Shown: one piece after another, positions 56,177-64,000 of the stretch
Layout: every line of letters starts with the position of its first letter
Numbering within the stretch: the stretch's first letter is position 1
NCBI RefSeq assembly: GCF_036241575.1
Contig: NZ_CP108455.1
Span: 6,369,001 to 6,433,000, forward strand
Length of the DNA: 64,000 nucleotides
Direction: 5' to 3'
Origin: Streptomyces sp. NBC_01267
GTDB taxonomy: Bacteria > Actinomycetota > Actinomycetes > Streptomycetales > Streptomycetaceae
Notes under the pieces: model-generated
Databases searched by the model: none
Told to the model about the DNA's origin: nothing
Seen by the model: the letters and a program-made list of their open reading frames with translations, nothing else
Program-made: the position numbers and the translations under genes

Positions 56177-57624
56177 CAGGCCCGCCCGTCGGCTCCGGCC
56201 GTCGGGTCCTGCCGGCGTACGTCGATGACATGGCCCGTCATCCCGGAGAGCAGCACGTCCAGCGAACTGCGGGCGACCGACTCCGAGGTGAGCAGCGAAC
56301 CCTCGGGTTCCTGGCCGAAGGCCCTGGTGCGCATGGGGGTAGCGGTGCGTTCCGGGTTGACGCAGTTGACCCGCACCCCGTCGGCCGCCCATTCGTCGGC
56401 GAGCGCCTGGGTCAGATTGACCATGGCGGCCTTGGTCGAGGAGTAGAGGCTGTACTCGGCCCGCCCGCGCGTGTAGCTGCTGGAGGTGAACAGCAGTAGT
56501 TGTCCGCGCGATTCGCTGAGGTACTTGAACGCGGTGCGGGCGATGTTCACCGGCGCGAGGTAGTTGACCTCGAACGCCTCGCGGACGGCGTCGTCGCCGG
56601 TCTCGTCGAGCCGGCCGATGCGCAGGACCCCGGCGGTGTTCACCACGTAGTCGATGCGCCCGGTCTCGGCGTAGGCGCGCGCGAACGCGTCGTCGACCTG
56701 GTCGGGCCGCTCGACATGGGTGCCCGTGGTGGAGCGGCCCAGCGCGTGGACCCGGGCACCGTACCCCTCGGCGAGCCGGGCGATGTCGGCGCCGATGCCG
56801 TAGGAGCCGCCGAAGACCAGCAGGGTCCTGCCCGCCAGGCGCTCCCGGTAGAACTCCTCGCTGCCCTCGTCGGGGGTGGTCGAGGTGGCCAGCTGGAAGA
56901 GCTTGTCGGCGATGAACACGTCGACGGGGTCGGTGACCTTCGTATTGGACTCGTCGCCCCGCACCACATGGACGGGGACGTCCGGCAGATAGGTCAGCAC
57001 GACCGCGCAGTCGTCGGTCGCGTGGAAGGCCGGGTCGGCCGCGGCCAGTTCGTGGGCCCGGCGGATGGTCGAGAGCCGGAAGCCCTGCGGGGTCTGTCCG
57101 CGACGCAGCCGTGAACGGTCGGGGATCGCGGTCACGAACTCCCCGTCACCGCCGTGGGTACGGGTGACGACGACCGTGTCCGACGAGGGGATCGCGACGT
57201 CGACGGCCCGGTAGCGGTCCAGCGCCCCGACGCACTCCTTGATCACGCGCTGCGAGACCAGCGGGCGCACCGCGTCGTGGAGCAGCAGGTTGCAGTCCTC
57301 GCCCGCGGTGGGAAGCGCTCCGGCCGCCTCGATCGCGAGGCGCGTCGTCGCACTGCGCGTCGCGCCGCCCGCCACGACCTTCACCACCTTGCGCAGCCCG
57401 GCCCGCGCGACGATCCGCTCGGCCGCCGCGGTGTGGTCGGGGGCCATCATGACGAGTACGTCGTCGACGTCGGGAGCGTTCTCGAAGGCCCACAGGGTGT
57501 GTTCGAGGATCGACTTCCCCGCGATCTTCAGTAACTGCTTGGGGATCGACAGTCCGACCCGCTCCCCGGTGCCACCGGCGAGGACGACAGCGACGGTGCG
57601 ACGGCGTGATGCGTGCTGGGACAA
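56173..57624 (-). CDS. Fused IspD-like cytidylyltransferase / short-chain reductase (CDP-ribitol synthesis, Bcs1/Acs1 type)
   Basis: A 483-residue fusion. The N-terminal IspD/TarI-like domain has VVLAGGTGERVGLSIPKQLL, GGATRSATTR, LLLHDAVRPLVS and DRSRLRRGQTPQGF. The C-terminal SDR starts at ~250: LLVFGGSYGIGADIARLA, the NTAGVLRIG loop, and catalytic YSLYSSTKAAMVN. Haemophilus Bcs1/Acs1 has this order and converts ribulose-5-phosphate to ribitol-5-phosphate, then to CDP-ribitol. The start is TTG at 57624, with AGGAGG 9 nt upstream. It would supply CDP-ribitol for the adjacent polymerase. Confidence 0.88.
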   Translation of the reverse strand: MSQHASRRRTVAVVLAGGTGERVGLSIPKQLLKIAGKSILEHTLWAFENAPDVDDVLVMMAPDHTAAAERIVARAGLRKVVKVVAGGATRSATTRLAIEAAGALPTAGEDCNLLLHDAVRPLVSQRVIKECVGALDRYRAVDVAIPSSDTVVVTRTHGGDGEFVTAIPDRSRLRRGQTPQGFRLSTIRRAHELAAADPAFHATDDCAVVLTYLPDVPVHVVRGDESNTKVTDPVDVFIADKLFQLATSTTPDEGSEEFYRERLAGRTLLVFGGSYGIGADIARLAEGYGARVHALGRSTTGTHVERPDQVDDAFARAYAETGRIDYVVNTAGVLRIGRLDETGDDAVREAFEVNYLAPVNIARTAFKYLSESRGQLLLFTSSSYTRGRAEYSLYSSTKAAMVNLTQALADEWAADGVRVNCVNPERTATPMRTRAFGQEPEGSLLTSESVARSSLDVLLSGMTGHVIDVRRQDPTAGADGRAW

Positions 57625-57665
57625 GGGTTCCTGCCTCCTGCTGGGTGACCGGGGTGTGCGGGTCG

Positions 57666-59660
57666 TTACGCCATGAGCTGCGGCACTTCCGGGTACTCGA
57701 CCGGGAAGTCCTGGAGCCCCCGGGCGTAGAGACTGTTCGCCGCGTCGTTGAACCGCACGATGGACGGCGGGTAGTCGGGGCCGAGCAGATACTCCTTCAG
57801 CTGCTCGCGGTACGGCGCCATCACGTCGCGTTCCGGGAAGAGCAGCGCGTGCAGCGCTTCGTCGAGGCCGTTGCACTCCGCGTCGAGGAGGTAGGACGCG
57901 TACGCGGTGCGCTGCTCGTTCCTGAACTCGTCGTCAGGGAGACCGTCCAGGTTGAAGATCGCGTACGGCTTGCGGGTCGCCACGAAGTCCGAGACCACAC
58001 TGGACATGTCACCGATCAGCAGGTCGGAGTGGTTGAAGCACTCGTACAGCGACGGCACCCGCTCGGTCACCACATGGTGTGCCTCGTCCGGGATGGCGCT
58101 CCAGTACAGGGCGCCCGCCTGGTTGCGGCTGCGGCGGATGCGCGCGGTGCGCTCCTCCTCGGTGAGATCGGGGAACTTGGACCGGACGCCGCGCTCCGAC
58201 AGCTGCGCGATGCGCTGGTCGATACGGGCCAGCTTGCGGGCCGAACTCCTGGAGTCCATGAGCTTGCGGCCGAACCGCTCGGCGTTGTCCGCCTGCAGCA
58301 GAGAGATGATGCGCCGGTGCGCCGCCGCGGCGGCGGGGGAGCGGGTGCCGGTCAGCGGGTGCGGTTTGTAGATGACCCGGATCTGCCGCTCGTGCGCGAG
58401 CAGGGTGCGGACCAGCTTCTCACCGGCCGGAATGACCGAGGTGTAGCAGGCGTCGTCGGTCCAGCCCTCCCAGGTGGGGGCGTAGACCACGGTGGGGATC
58501 TTGTTGCTGACCGCGCCCGTCCACCGGTGCAGGGGCATCAGCTGAGGACGTCCCACCTCGACGATCTCGTGGGCGTTGACGGCGTGCTTGATGCGTTCGT
58601 AGCGGTCGCGTCCGGCCCGTCCGGCCACCCAGATCTCGTCGAAGACCTTGCTGACGCGGTTGCTGCTGGCCAGCTTGTCGCTGTCGCCGTGCCCGATGAA
58701 CACGTGCTTCACCTCGGCCCGCTGGAGCATGTGGACGTTCTTGCCCGCGTTGCCCGGGTACAGCGTCACCCGCAGCTCGGGCATCTCCACGCGCGCCAGG
58801 TACTCGGCCTTGGGCAGACAGATCACCGGGACCGAAGTGGCGTCCAGGAACCGCAGAGTGGCCCGCTCGCGCAGCACGATGATCGGCCGCAGATCCAGCG
58901 ATTCCAGCGACTCCAGCCACATGTTCACCTGGTACATGAAGTCACGGGAGACCGCGGCGAAGGTGAAGTAGAGGGCGACCTGCGGCCGGTAGACGGTGAG
59001 CTGACGGTTCAGTTCGTCGATGGCCTCGTCGGCGGAGGGCAGGACGAGTGCGTTCCGCGCACCGGGCATGACGACGAGCAGTGCCACACAGGCGACCCAG
59101 ACGGTGATGATTCCGCCGAAGCTCACGTACCGCCAGTCGTCGGTGGCCATCGTGGCCAGCGCACCGCCCACCAGCGGGAGATCGAGGTGCAGCATCTTGC
59201 GGACATGCTTGGACATCAGGAACGGATGGGGCATGCGCCGGATGTCCAGCGCGTCCAGATCGAGGCCGCGGGTGGTGAAGGGCAGGGCGGCCCTGGTGCT
59301 GCGCACATGCTTCAGCACACCGCCGTACGCCAGTTGGAGAACGAAGAGCAGCAGCAGCCCCACCGTGGTGATCTTCACGACGAACGAGTCGATGTCGGCG
59401 ATCGAGCCGCACAGCGCCAGCAGCAGGAACTGCCGGATCAGGAACCGCATGGTGAGGCCGAACCGTGAGTCCCTCAGCCGGTCCAGCGTCGACGACTGGG
59501 CGGTGTGCAGGAGCAGGTCCGCCAGATAGCTGACGGCCGCGGCGCCCACGAAGAGCGGCAGTGACGGGATCACCACGGCCGCCATCATGGCCACGAAGGA
59601 GGCCACCAGCGCGGTCGATATGAGAATCCCCAGCAGAGCCTGACGGTGTTGCTTGCCCAT
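57666..59660 (-). CDS. Membrane-anchored TagF/TarL-like polyol-phosphate transferase
   Basis: A 664-residue protein. The N-terminal ~210 residues hold about five hydrophobic helices (LLGILISTALVASFVAMMAA, TTVGLLLLFVLQLAYGG, FGGIITVWVACVALLVV). The C-terminal part is a CDP-glycerol/ribitol phosphotransferase-type GT-B domain: HVFIGHGDSDKLAS, TVVYAPTWEGWTDD, RVIYKPHPLTG, and LLIGDMSSVVSDFVATRKPYAIFN. It polymerises glycerol- or ribitol-phosphate on a lipid carrier. Classic TagF is peripheral, so the transmembrane half is unusual. The downstream fused enzyme suggests CDP-ribitol as donor. Confidence 0.9.
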   Translation of the reverse strand: MGKQHRQALLGILISTALVASFVAMMAAVVIPSLPLFVGAAAVSYLADLLLHTAQSSTLDRLRDSRFGLTMRFLIRQFLLLALCGSIADIDSFVVKITTVGLLLLFVLQLAYGGVLKHVRSTRAALPFTTRGLDLDALDIRRMPHPFLMSKHVRKMLHLDLPLVGGALATMATDDWRYVSFGGIITVWVACVALLVVMPGARNALVLPSADEAIDELNRQLTVYRPQVALYFTFAAVSRDFMYQVNMWLESLESLDLRPIIVLRERATLRFLDATSVPVICLPKAEYLARVEMPELRVTLYPGNAGKNVHMLQRAEVKHVFIGHGDSDKLASSNRVSKVFDEIWVAGRAGRDRYERIKHAVNAHEIVEVGRPQLMPLHRWTGAVSNKIPTVVYAPTWEGWTDDACYTSVIPAGEKLVRTLLAHERQIRVIYKPHPLTGTRSPAAAAAHRRIISLLQADNAERFGRKLMDSRSSARKLARIDQRIAQLSERGVRSKFPDLTEEERTARIRRSRNQAGALYWSAIPDEAHHVVTERVPSLYECFNHSDLLIGDMSSVVSDFVATRKPYAIFNLDGLPDDEFRNEQRTAYASYLLDAECNGLDEALHALLFPERDVMAPYREQLKEYLLGPDYPPSIVRFNDAANSLYARGLQDFPVEYPEVPQLMA

Positions 59661-60035
59661 GGCCGGTGAGGCCCTCCTTCGACGCGGCGTCGTGCGATGC
59701 CCGGCGTTCGGCCGGCGTTGGGGGGGGTGTCGTGCTGGTGGTGCGGGGCCTCATCACATCGGCGGCTGCGCACGGTTGGGGCGGGCAGGCAGCGAAAGCT
59801 GTGGGGAATGTGTGAAGTACCCGGTGCATCTTAGTCATTGATGTGCTCTTGAGTGAACTTTCAATGAGAGAAAAGTGAAATCCTCCGCATCTGGATGCGC
59901 AACAGTTATGCGGTCATTGCTGGGACGTGATCTCCCGTGGGGGATTTCACCGGAACGCCACGCAAGGTGATCGGTCGATCACGTAACGCTGATCAACGGT
60001 CGCTGATTACGTGTTACTGATGACACGCGGTGCGG
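59661..60035. other. Intergenic region between the TagF-like and TagC-like genes
   Basis: A 375-bp region that should hold the TagF-like promoter on the minus strand. From 59965 to 60025 there are nested inverted repeats: CACGTAA paired with TTACGTG, two TGATCA copies, and TGATCGGTCGATCA. They may be a terminator for the gene ending at 60036 or an operator. No gene is seen. Confidence 0.5.
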
Positions 60036-61079
60036 TCATTCCGTGAAGCCGTACACACTCAGCTCTCTGCGTCCGGCTGTCTTCGTCGAGAAACCCGTGC
60101 ACAGCCGGGGGGTCGGCGAGAGCTGGACGGCTATTCCCTCCGGCTCGCGGAATGGGAGGGAAGGGGCGGCGGTGATCCGCCGGCGGCCCGCTGTCTTTCC
60201 GGTTCCGAGGGCGATGGCGGAGGCAAAAGTATTTCCCCCGGATTCGGGAGGATTGCTCCCGCTCCCATCGGTGTAGGGATTTCCGGTGAGTTGGTAGATG
60301 TAGTCCCCATGGAGAGCGCAGCCCTGAAGGGCTTCGCCCTTGTGACGGGCCGTCTCGCGCATCGTGTACAGGGGCTCGTAGCGTCCCGCGAGGAAGTCGT
60401 CCATGCCGTAGACCGCGTAACGGTGGTGCTTGCCCGCCCAGTGGCTGATCAGCACCCGGCGGCCCACGAGATCCAGCGCGGGATGGTTGCGCACGGTCCC
60501 CGGCAGCGGGGTGTGATGGCGTACGGCGGGCGAATCGCTGTCGAGCACCGTGCCGTCGGTGAACGGCACCCGCGCCACCGCGCGCCCGTACCCGGTCTCC
60601 GGGTGCGCCCGGGACTCCACCCACAGCTGGACCCCGGCTCCGGAGGGTTCGACGCCCATGGATATCCCGTGCCCGAACCCACGCAGATACATATGGCCGA
60701 GAAGTGCCCCTGCCAGCGACAGTTTCGATACGCACATGTCACCACGGCGGAGCCGGTCGGCGTACCGGACGGCCCGCGGTTCGCCGGGCAGCCGCAGACC
60801 GTCCTGCACCTGCTGGACCGTGTAGAGATGGCCGTGGGCGTCGTCGAAGGCGAAGGACTGGGCGCCCGTGGTGTCGTACAGGGCGGTGCGGCCGAGCACG
60901 CGCGACGGTGACGCGATGACGAAGTCCCCCGCCGCGCGCCGCTTCCGCAGATGTGACACCGGCGGGCGCGGGTCCCGGGTGGTGGCCAGCACACCGCCCG
61001 TGGCGACCGCCGCGGCCCCGGCTCCGCCCGCGATCAGCAGCGTCCTGCGGCTGACGCCGCGCCTCCCGTTGTCCACCAT
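60036..61079 (-). CDS. Secreted Tat-type protein, TagC-like beta-propeller
   Basis: A 347-residue exported protein. The twin-arginine signal SRRTLLIAGGAGAAAVATGG precedes repeated beta blades (QSFAFDDAHGHLYTVQQVQDG, LSLAGALLGHMYLRGFGHG, EPSGAGVQLWVESRAHPETG, GCALHGDYIYQLTGNPY). It resembles the family annotated as teichoic acid biosynthesis protein C or phage P68-type receptor-binding propeller. It may bind or modify the wall polymer. Nearby genes on the same strand make that polymer. ATG start at 61079. Confidence 0.72.
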   Translation of the reverse strand: MVDNGRRGVSRRTLLIAGGAGAAAVATGGVLATTRDPRPPVSHLRKRRAAGDFVIASPSRVLGRTALYDTTGAQSFAFDDAHGHLYTVQQVQDGLRLPGEPRAVRYADRLRRGDMCVSKLSLAGALLGHMYLRGFGHGISMGVEPSGAGVQLWVESRAHPETGYGRAVARVPFTDGTVLDSDSPAVRHHTPLPGTVRNHPALDLVGRRVLISHWAGKHHRYAVYGMDDFLAGRYEPLYTMRETARHKGEALQGCALHGDYIYQLTGNPYTDGSGSNPPESGGNTFASAIALGTGKTAGRRRITAAPSLPFREPEGIAVQLSPTPRLCTGFSTKTAGRRELSVYGFTE

Positions 61080-61122
61080 TGCTTCCGTGCCTGCCGTTCC
61101 TGACCCTGTGGGGAGCGACGAA

Positions 61123-61164
61123 CGCCCGCCCGCACCCGGACAGGTCCAGGGGTGCGGACGGGCG
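61123..61164 (-). terminator. Terminator of the fadAB operon
   Basis: A 15-bp stem (CGCCCGCCCGCACCC / GGGTGCGGACGGGCG, one mismatch) lies 22 bp past the fadB stop on the minus strand. Confidence 0.75.
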
Positions 61165-61185
61165 CCTTCGCCTCGGTCGGACAGG

Positions 61186-63318
61186 TTACGCCGGGACGCT
61201 CGCCACGCCCTGCGCCAGGAACTTCTTGCCGTTCACCCGCTCCGAGACACCTTCGCGGTCCAGGTACGGGGTGATGCCGCCCAGGTGGAAGGGCCAGCCC
61301 GCACCGGTGATCAGGCAGAGGTCGATGTCCTGCGCCTCTGCCACGACACCCTCGTCCAGCATCAGGCCGATCTCCTGCGCCACCGCGTCCAGGACCCGGT
61401 CGCGGGTCTGCTCCTCGGAGAGGACCGAATCGCCCTGCTTGAGGAGAGCGGCGACCTCCGGGTCCAGCTCCGGCTTGCCGGAATCGTAGACGTAGAAGCC
61501 GCGCTTGCCCGCCTCGACCACGGCGGCCAGGTTCCCGGAGACCGTGAAGCGCTCGGGGAAGGCGCGGTGCAGGGTCTCGGAGACGTGCAGACCGATGGCC
61601 GGGCCGACCAGCTCCAGCAGCACCAGCGGGGACATCGGCAGGCCGAGGGGCTCCACGGCCTTCTCGGCGACCGCGACCGGGGTGCCCTCGTCGATGACGT
61701 TCTGGATCTCGCCCATGAAGCGGGTGAGGATGCGGTTGACGACGAACGCCGGGGCGTCCTTCACCAGTACCGCGGTCTTCTTCAGCTTCCGCGCGACACC
61801 GAAGGCCGTGGCCAGCGCGGCGTCGTCGGTCTGCTCGCCGCGCACGATCTCCAGCAGCGGGAGGATCGCGACCGGGTTGAAGAAGTGGAAGCCGACGACC
61901 CGCTCGGGGTGCTTCAGCTTCGACGCCATCTCGGACACCGAGAGCGAGGAGGTGTTGGTGGCGAGGATCGCGTGCGCCGGAGCGACCGCCTCGACCTCGG
62001 CGAACACCTGCTGCTTGACGCCGATCTCCTCGAAGACCGCCTCGATGACGAAGTCGGCGTCCGAGAAGCCCTCGGCCTTGTCGAGCACACCGGAGACCAG
62101 GGCCTTCAGACGGTTCGCCTTGTCCTGGTTGATGCGGGACTTCAGCAGCAGCTTGTCGATCTCGGCGTGCACATAGCCCACACCCTTGTCGACACGCTCC
62201 TGGTCGATGTCGGTGAGGACGACCGGGACCTCCAGGCGGCGCAGGAAGAGCAGCGCCAGCTGCGAGGCCATCAGCCCGGCGCCGACCACGCCGACCTTGG
62301 TGACCGGGCGGGTCAGGTTCTTGTCCGGGGCGCCGGCCGGGCGCTTGGCGCGCTTCTGCACCAGGTTGAAGGCGTAGATCCCGGAGCGCAGCTCGCCGCC
62401 CATGATCAGGTCCGCGAGTGCCTGGTCCTCGGCGTCGAAGCCCTGCTGCAGGTCACCGTTCCTGGCGGCCCCGATGATGTCCAGCGCGCGGTACGCGGCC
62501 GGGGCGGCGCCGTGCACCTTGGAGTCGGCGATCGCCTTGCCGCGGGCGACGGCCTGGTCCCAGGCATCGCCGCGGTCGATCTCCGGACGTACGACCTCGA
62601 TCTCGCCCCGCAGGACGGCGGAGGTCCAGATCAGCGACTGCTCCAGGAAGTCGGCGCCCTCAAAGATCGCGTCGGCGATCCCGAGCTCGTGGACCTGCTT
62701 GCCCTTCAACTGGCGGTTCTGGTTGAGGGAGTTCTCGATGATGACCGAGACCGCGCGGTCCGCACCGATCAGGTTCGGCAGCAGTACACAGCCGCCCCAG
62801 CCCGGTACGAGACCCAGGAAGACCTCGGGCAGCGAGAAGGCGGGCAGGGACGCGGACACCGTGCGGTACGCGCAGTGCAGACCGACCTCCACCCCGCCGC
62901 CCATGGCCGCGCCGTTGTAGTACGCGAAGGTGGGCACCGCGAGTCCGGACAGCCGCTTGAAGACCTCGTGGCCGCCCTTGCCGATGGCGAGCGCGTCCGC
63001 GTGGTTCGTCAGCAGCTCGACGCCCTTGAGGTCGGCGCCGACCGCGAAGATGAACGGCTTGCCGGTGATGCCGACACCGACGATCGCTCCTTCGGCGGCC
63101 TCCTTCTCGACCTGGTCGACGGCGGTGTCGAGATTCGCCAGCGACTGCGGTCCGAAGGTCGTCGGCTTGGTGTGGTCCAGGCCGTTGTCGAGCGTGATCA
63201 GGGCGAACCTGCCCGCGCCGCCCGGCAGATCGAGGTGGCGTACGTGCGCCTGGGTGACGACCTCGCCGGGGAACAGCTCGGCCGCGCCCTTCAGGAGCTC
63301 AGAGGTGGTGGTGCTCAC
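61186..63318 (-). CDS. fadB: 3-hydroxyacyl-CoA dehydrogenase / enoyl-CoA hydratase (beta-oxidation alpha subunit)
   Basis: A 710-residue multifunctional enzyme. The N-terminal crotonase has FAVGADLKGVELL and YYNGAAMGGGVEVGLHCAYR. The C-terminal dehydrogenase has KVGVVGAGLMASQLALLF, VLTDIDQERVDKG, ATNTSSLSVSEMA and VVGFHFFNPVAILPLLEIVRG, plus two helical substrate domains. In the NAD fold the canonical GxGxMG is GAGLMAS, with Ala after Met. It acts in fatty-acid beta-oxidation with the thiolase. The GTG at 63318 overlaps the thiolase stop (GTGA). Confidence 0.95.
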   Translation of the reverse strand: MSTTTSELLKGAAELFPGEVVTQAHVRHLDLPGGAGRFALITLDNGLDHTKPTTFGPQSLANLDTAVDQVEKEAAEGAIVGVGITGKPFIFAVGADLKGVELLTNHADALAIGKGGHEVFKRLSGLAVPTFAYYNGAAMGGGVEVGLHCAYRTVSASLPAFSLPEVFLGLVPGWGGCVLLPNLIGADRAVSVIIENSLNQNRQLKGKQVHELGIADAIFEGADFLEQSLIWTSAVLRGEIEVVRPEIDRGDAWDQAVARGKAIADSKVHGAAPAAYRALDIIGAARNGDLQQGFDAEDQALADLIMGGELRSGIYAFNLVQKRAKRPAGAPDKNLTRPVTKVGVVGAGLMASQLALLFLRRLEVPVVLTDIDQERVDKGVGYVHAEIDKLLLKSRINQDKANRLKALVSGVLDKAEGFSDADFVIEAVFEEIGVKQQVFAEVEAVAPAHAILATNTSSLSVSEMASKLKHPERVVGFHFFNPVAILPLLEIVRGEQTDDAALATAFGVARKLKKTAVLVKDAPAFVVNRILTRFMGEIQNVIDEGTPVAVAEKAVEPLGLPMSPLVLLELVGPAIGLHVSETLHRAFPERFTVSGNLAAVVEAGKRGFYVYDSGKPELDPEVAALLKQGDSVLSEEQTRDRVLDAVAQEIGLMLDEGVVAEAQDIDLCLITGAGWPFHLGGITPYLDREGVSERVNGKKFLAQGVASVPA

Positions 63319-64000
63319 TTGGTGCCTCCGGCAGTGGTGTCGAAGTGAGGGTTCTCCCAGATGACCGAGGCGCCCATGCCGAAGCCGACACACATGGTGG
63401 TCAGGCCGTAGCGGACGTGCGGCTGCTCCTCGAACTGCCGCGCCAGCTGCGTCATCAGACGCACACCGGAGGACGCGAGGGGGTGGCCGAAGGCGATCGC
63501 GCCGCCGTACTGGTTGACGCGGGCGTCGTCGTCGGCGATGCCGTAGTGCTCCAGGAACGCCAGCACCTGGACCGCGAACGCCTCGTTGATCTCGAAGAGG
63601 CCGATGTCGTCGATGGACAGCCCCGCCTTGGCGAGCGCCTTCTCGGTCGACGGGATCGGGCCGTAACCCATCACCTCGGGCTCGACGCCCGCGTAGGCGT
63701 ACGAGACGAGCCGCATCCTGACCGGCAGGCCCAGCTCGCGCGCGGTCTCCTCGGACGCGAGGAGCGACGCGGTGGCACCGTCGTTGAGGCCGGCGGCGTT
63801 CCCGGCCGTGACCCGGCCGTGCGCACGGAACGGAGTCTTGAGACCGGCGAGCGACTCCAGAGTGGTACCGGGGCGCATCGGCTCGTCGGCGGTGGCCAGA
63901 CCCCAACCGGTCTCCCCGGCCTCCGGGTTGGTGCGGCGTACGGAGACCGGCACCAGGTCCTGCTGGATCTTGCCGTTGGCGTACGCCTTGGCGGCCTTCT
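63315..64000 (-). CDS. fadA: Acetyl-CoA acyltransferase (thiolase), 5' end outside the window
   Basis: The C-terminal ~228 residues of a thiolase, truncated by the right edge. Visible motifs are LNDGATASLLASEE, the catalytic-base motif EINEAFAVQVLAF, GGAIAFGHPLASSGVRL and the second active cysteine in TTMCVGFGMGAS. The nucleophilic Cys of the N-terminal half is beyond 64000. It cleaves 3-ketoacyl-CoA in beta-oxidation and is coupled to the fadB-like gene by a GTGA overlap. Confidence 0.95.
   Translation of the reverse strand, partial: KAAKAYANGKIQQDLVPVSVRRTNPEAGETGWGLATADEPMRPGTTLESLAGLKTPFRAHGRVTAGNAAGLNDGATASLLASEETARELGLPVRMRLVSYAYAGVEPEVMGYGPIPSTEKALAKAGLSIDDIGLFEINEAFAVQVLAFLEHYGIADDDARVNQYGGAIAFGHPLASSGVRLMTQLARQFEEQPHVRYGLTTMCVGFGMGASVIWENPHFDTTAGGTK

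Noticed and set aside
60868..63348. 826-codon plus-strand frame opposite fadB
   Set aside because: Antisense shadow rich in Asp, Gly, Arg and Val; the minus-strand protein is a textbook multifunctional enzyme.

Overview
The window is a high-GC actinobacterial chromosome segment, almost certainly from a Streptomyces. The reasons are strong third-position GC bias, many GTG and TTG starts with AAGGAG-type ribosome sites, ATGA or GTGA stop/start overlaps inside operons, a conservon (cvnA-E with an attached P450), ROK-controlled sugar ABC operons, and an ABC sugar importer with no ATPase gene of its own. From memory, the order arginine deiminase - OTC - ... - murA2-like - acnA - ... - ngcEFG - rok7B7 - xylFGH - dxs - ... 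- fadB/fadA matches the Streptomyces coelicolor core region around SCO5975-SCO6027. That recollection was not checked by a search.

Layout. 0-9.7 kb: an F420-type luciferase-like oxidoreductase, a Hen1-Pnkp RNA-repair operon, arginine deiminase, ornithine carbamoyltransferase, an amino-acid permease and an RsbW-like ATPase. 9.8-18.1 kb: an aromatic CoA-thioester pathway resembling aerobic 2-aminobenzoyl-CoA (anthranilate) degradation. It has an aryl-CoA ligase, a flavin monooxygenase fused to an Old Yellow Enzyme domain, an enoyl-CoA hydratase, an acyl-CoA dehydrogenase, a Rid-family protein and an alpha/beta hydrolase, with a GNAT acetyltransferase between them. Two control regions share a TGAC-N4-GTCA core. 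18.1-24.2 kb: a minus-strand conservon (sensor ATPase, roadblock, DUF742, GTPase, non-canonical CYP157-like P450), continued by a canonical P450 and a crotonase-like protein. 24.7-29.7 kb: an HTH-MurA fusion, a methyltransferase, a membrane protein divergent from a MarR regulator across a perfect palindrome, and a pentameric ligand-gated ion channel homologue.

30-47 kb: aconitase, xylose isomerase, a secreted GH92 mannosidase, the GlcNAc/chitobiose-type importer ngcEFG, the ROK regulator rok7B7 and the xylose importer xylFGH. Together these form a carbohydrate utilisation block with several strong terminators and operator-like palindromes. 47-50.6 kb: dxs (MEP isoprenoid pathway) and a second amino-acid permease.

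50.6-61.1 kb: a probable cell-wall glycopolymer region. Two paralogous beta-propeller proteins flank an LCP attachment enzyme. They are followed by a minus-strand set consisting of a TagC-like secreted propeller, a membrane-anchored TagF-like polymerase, a fused cytidylyltransferase/short-chain reductase (CDP-ribitol type) and a family 2 glycosyltransferase. 61.2-64 kb: a fatty-acid beta-oxidation pair (fadB-like, and fadA running off the right edge). I saw no rRNA, tRNA, CRISPR array, insertion sequence or prophage. All promoters, operators and terminators are read by eye from symmetry and position.
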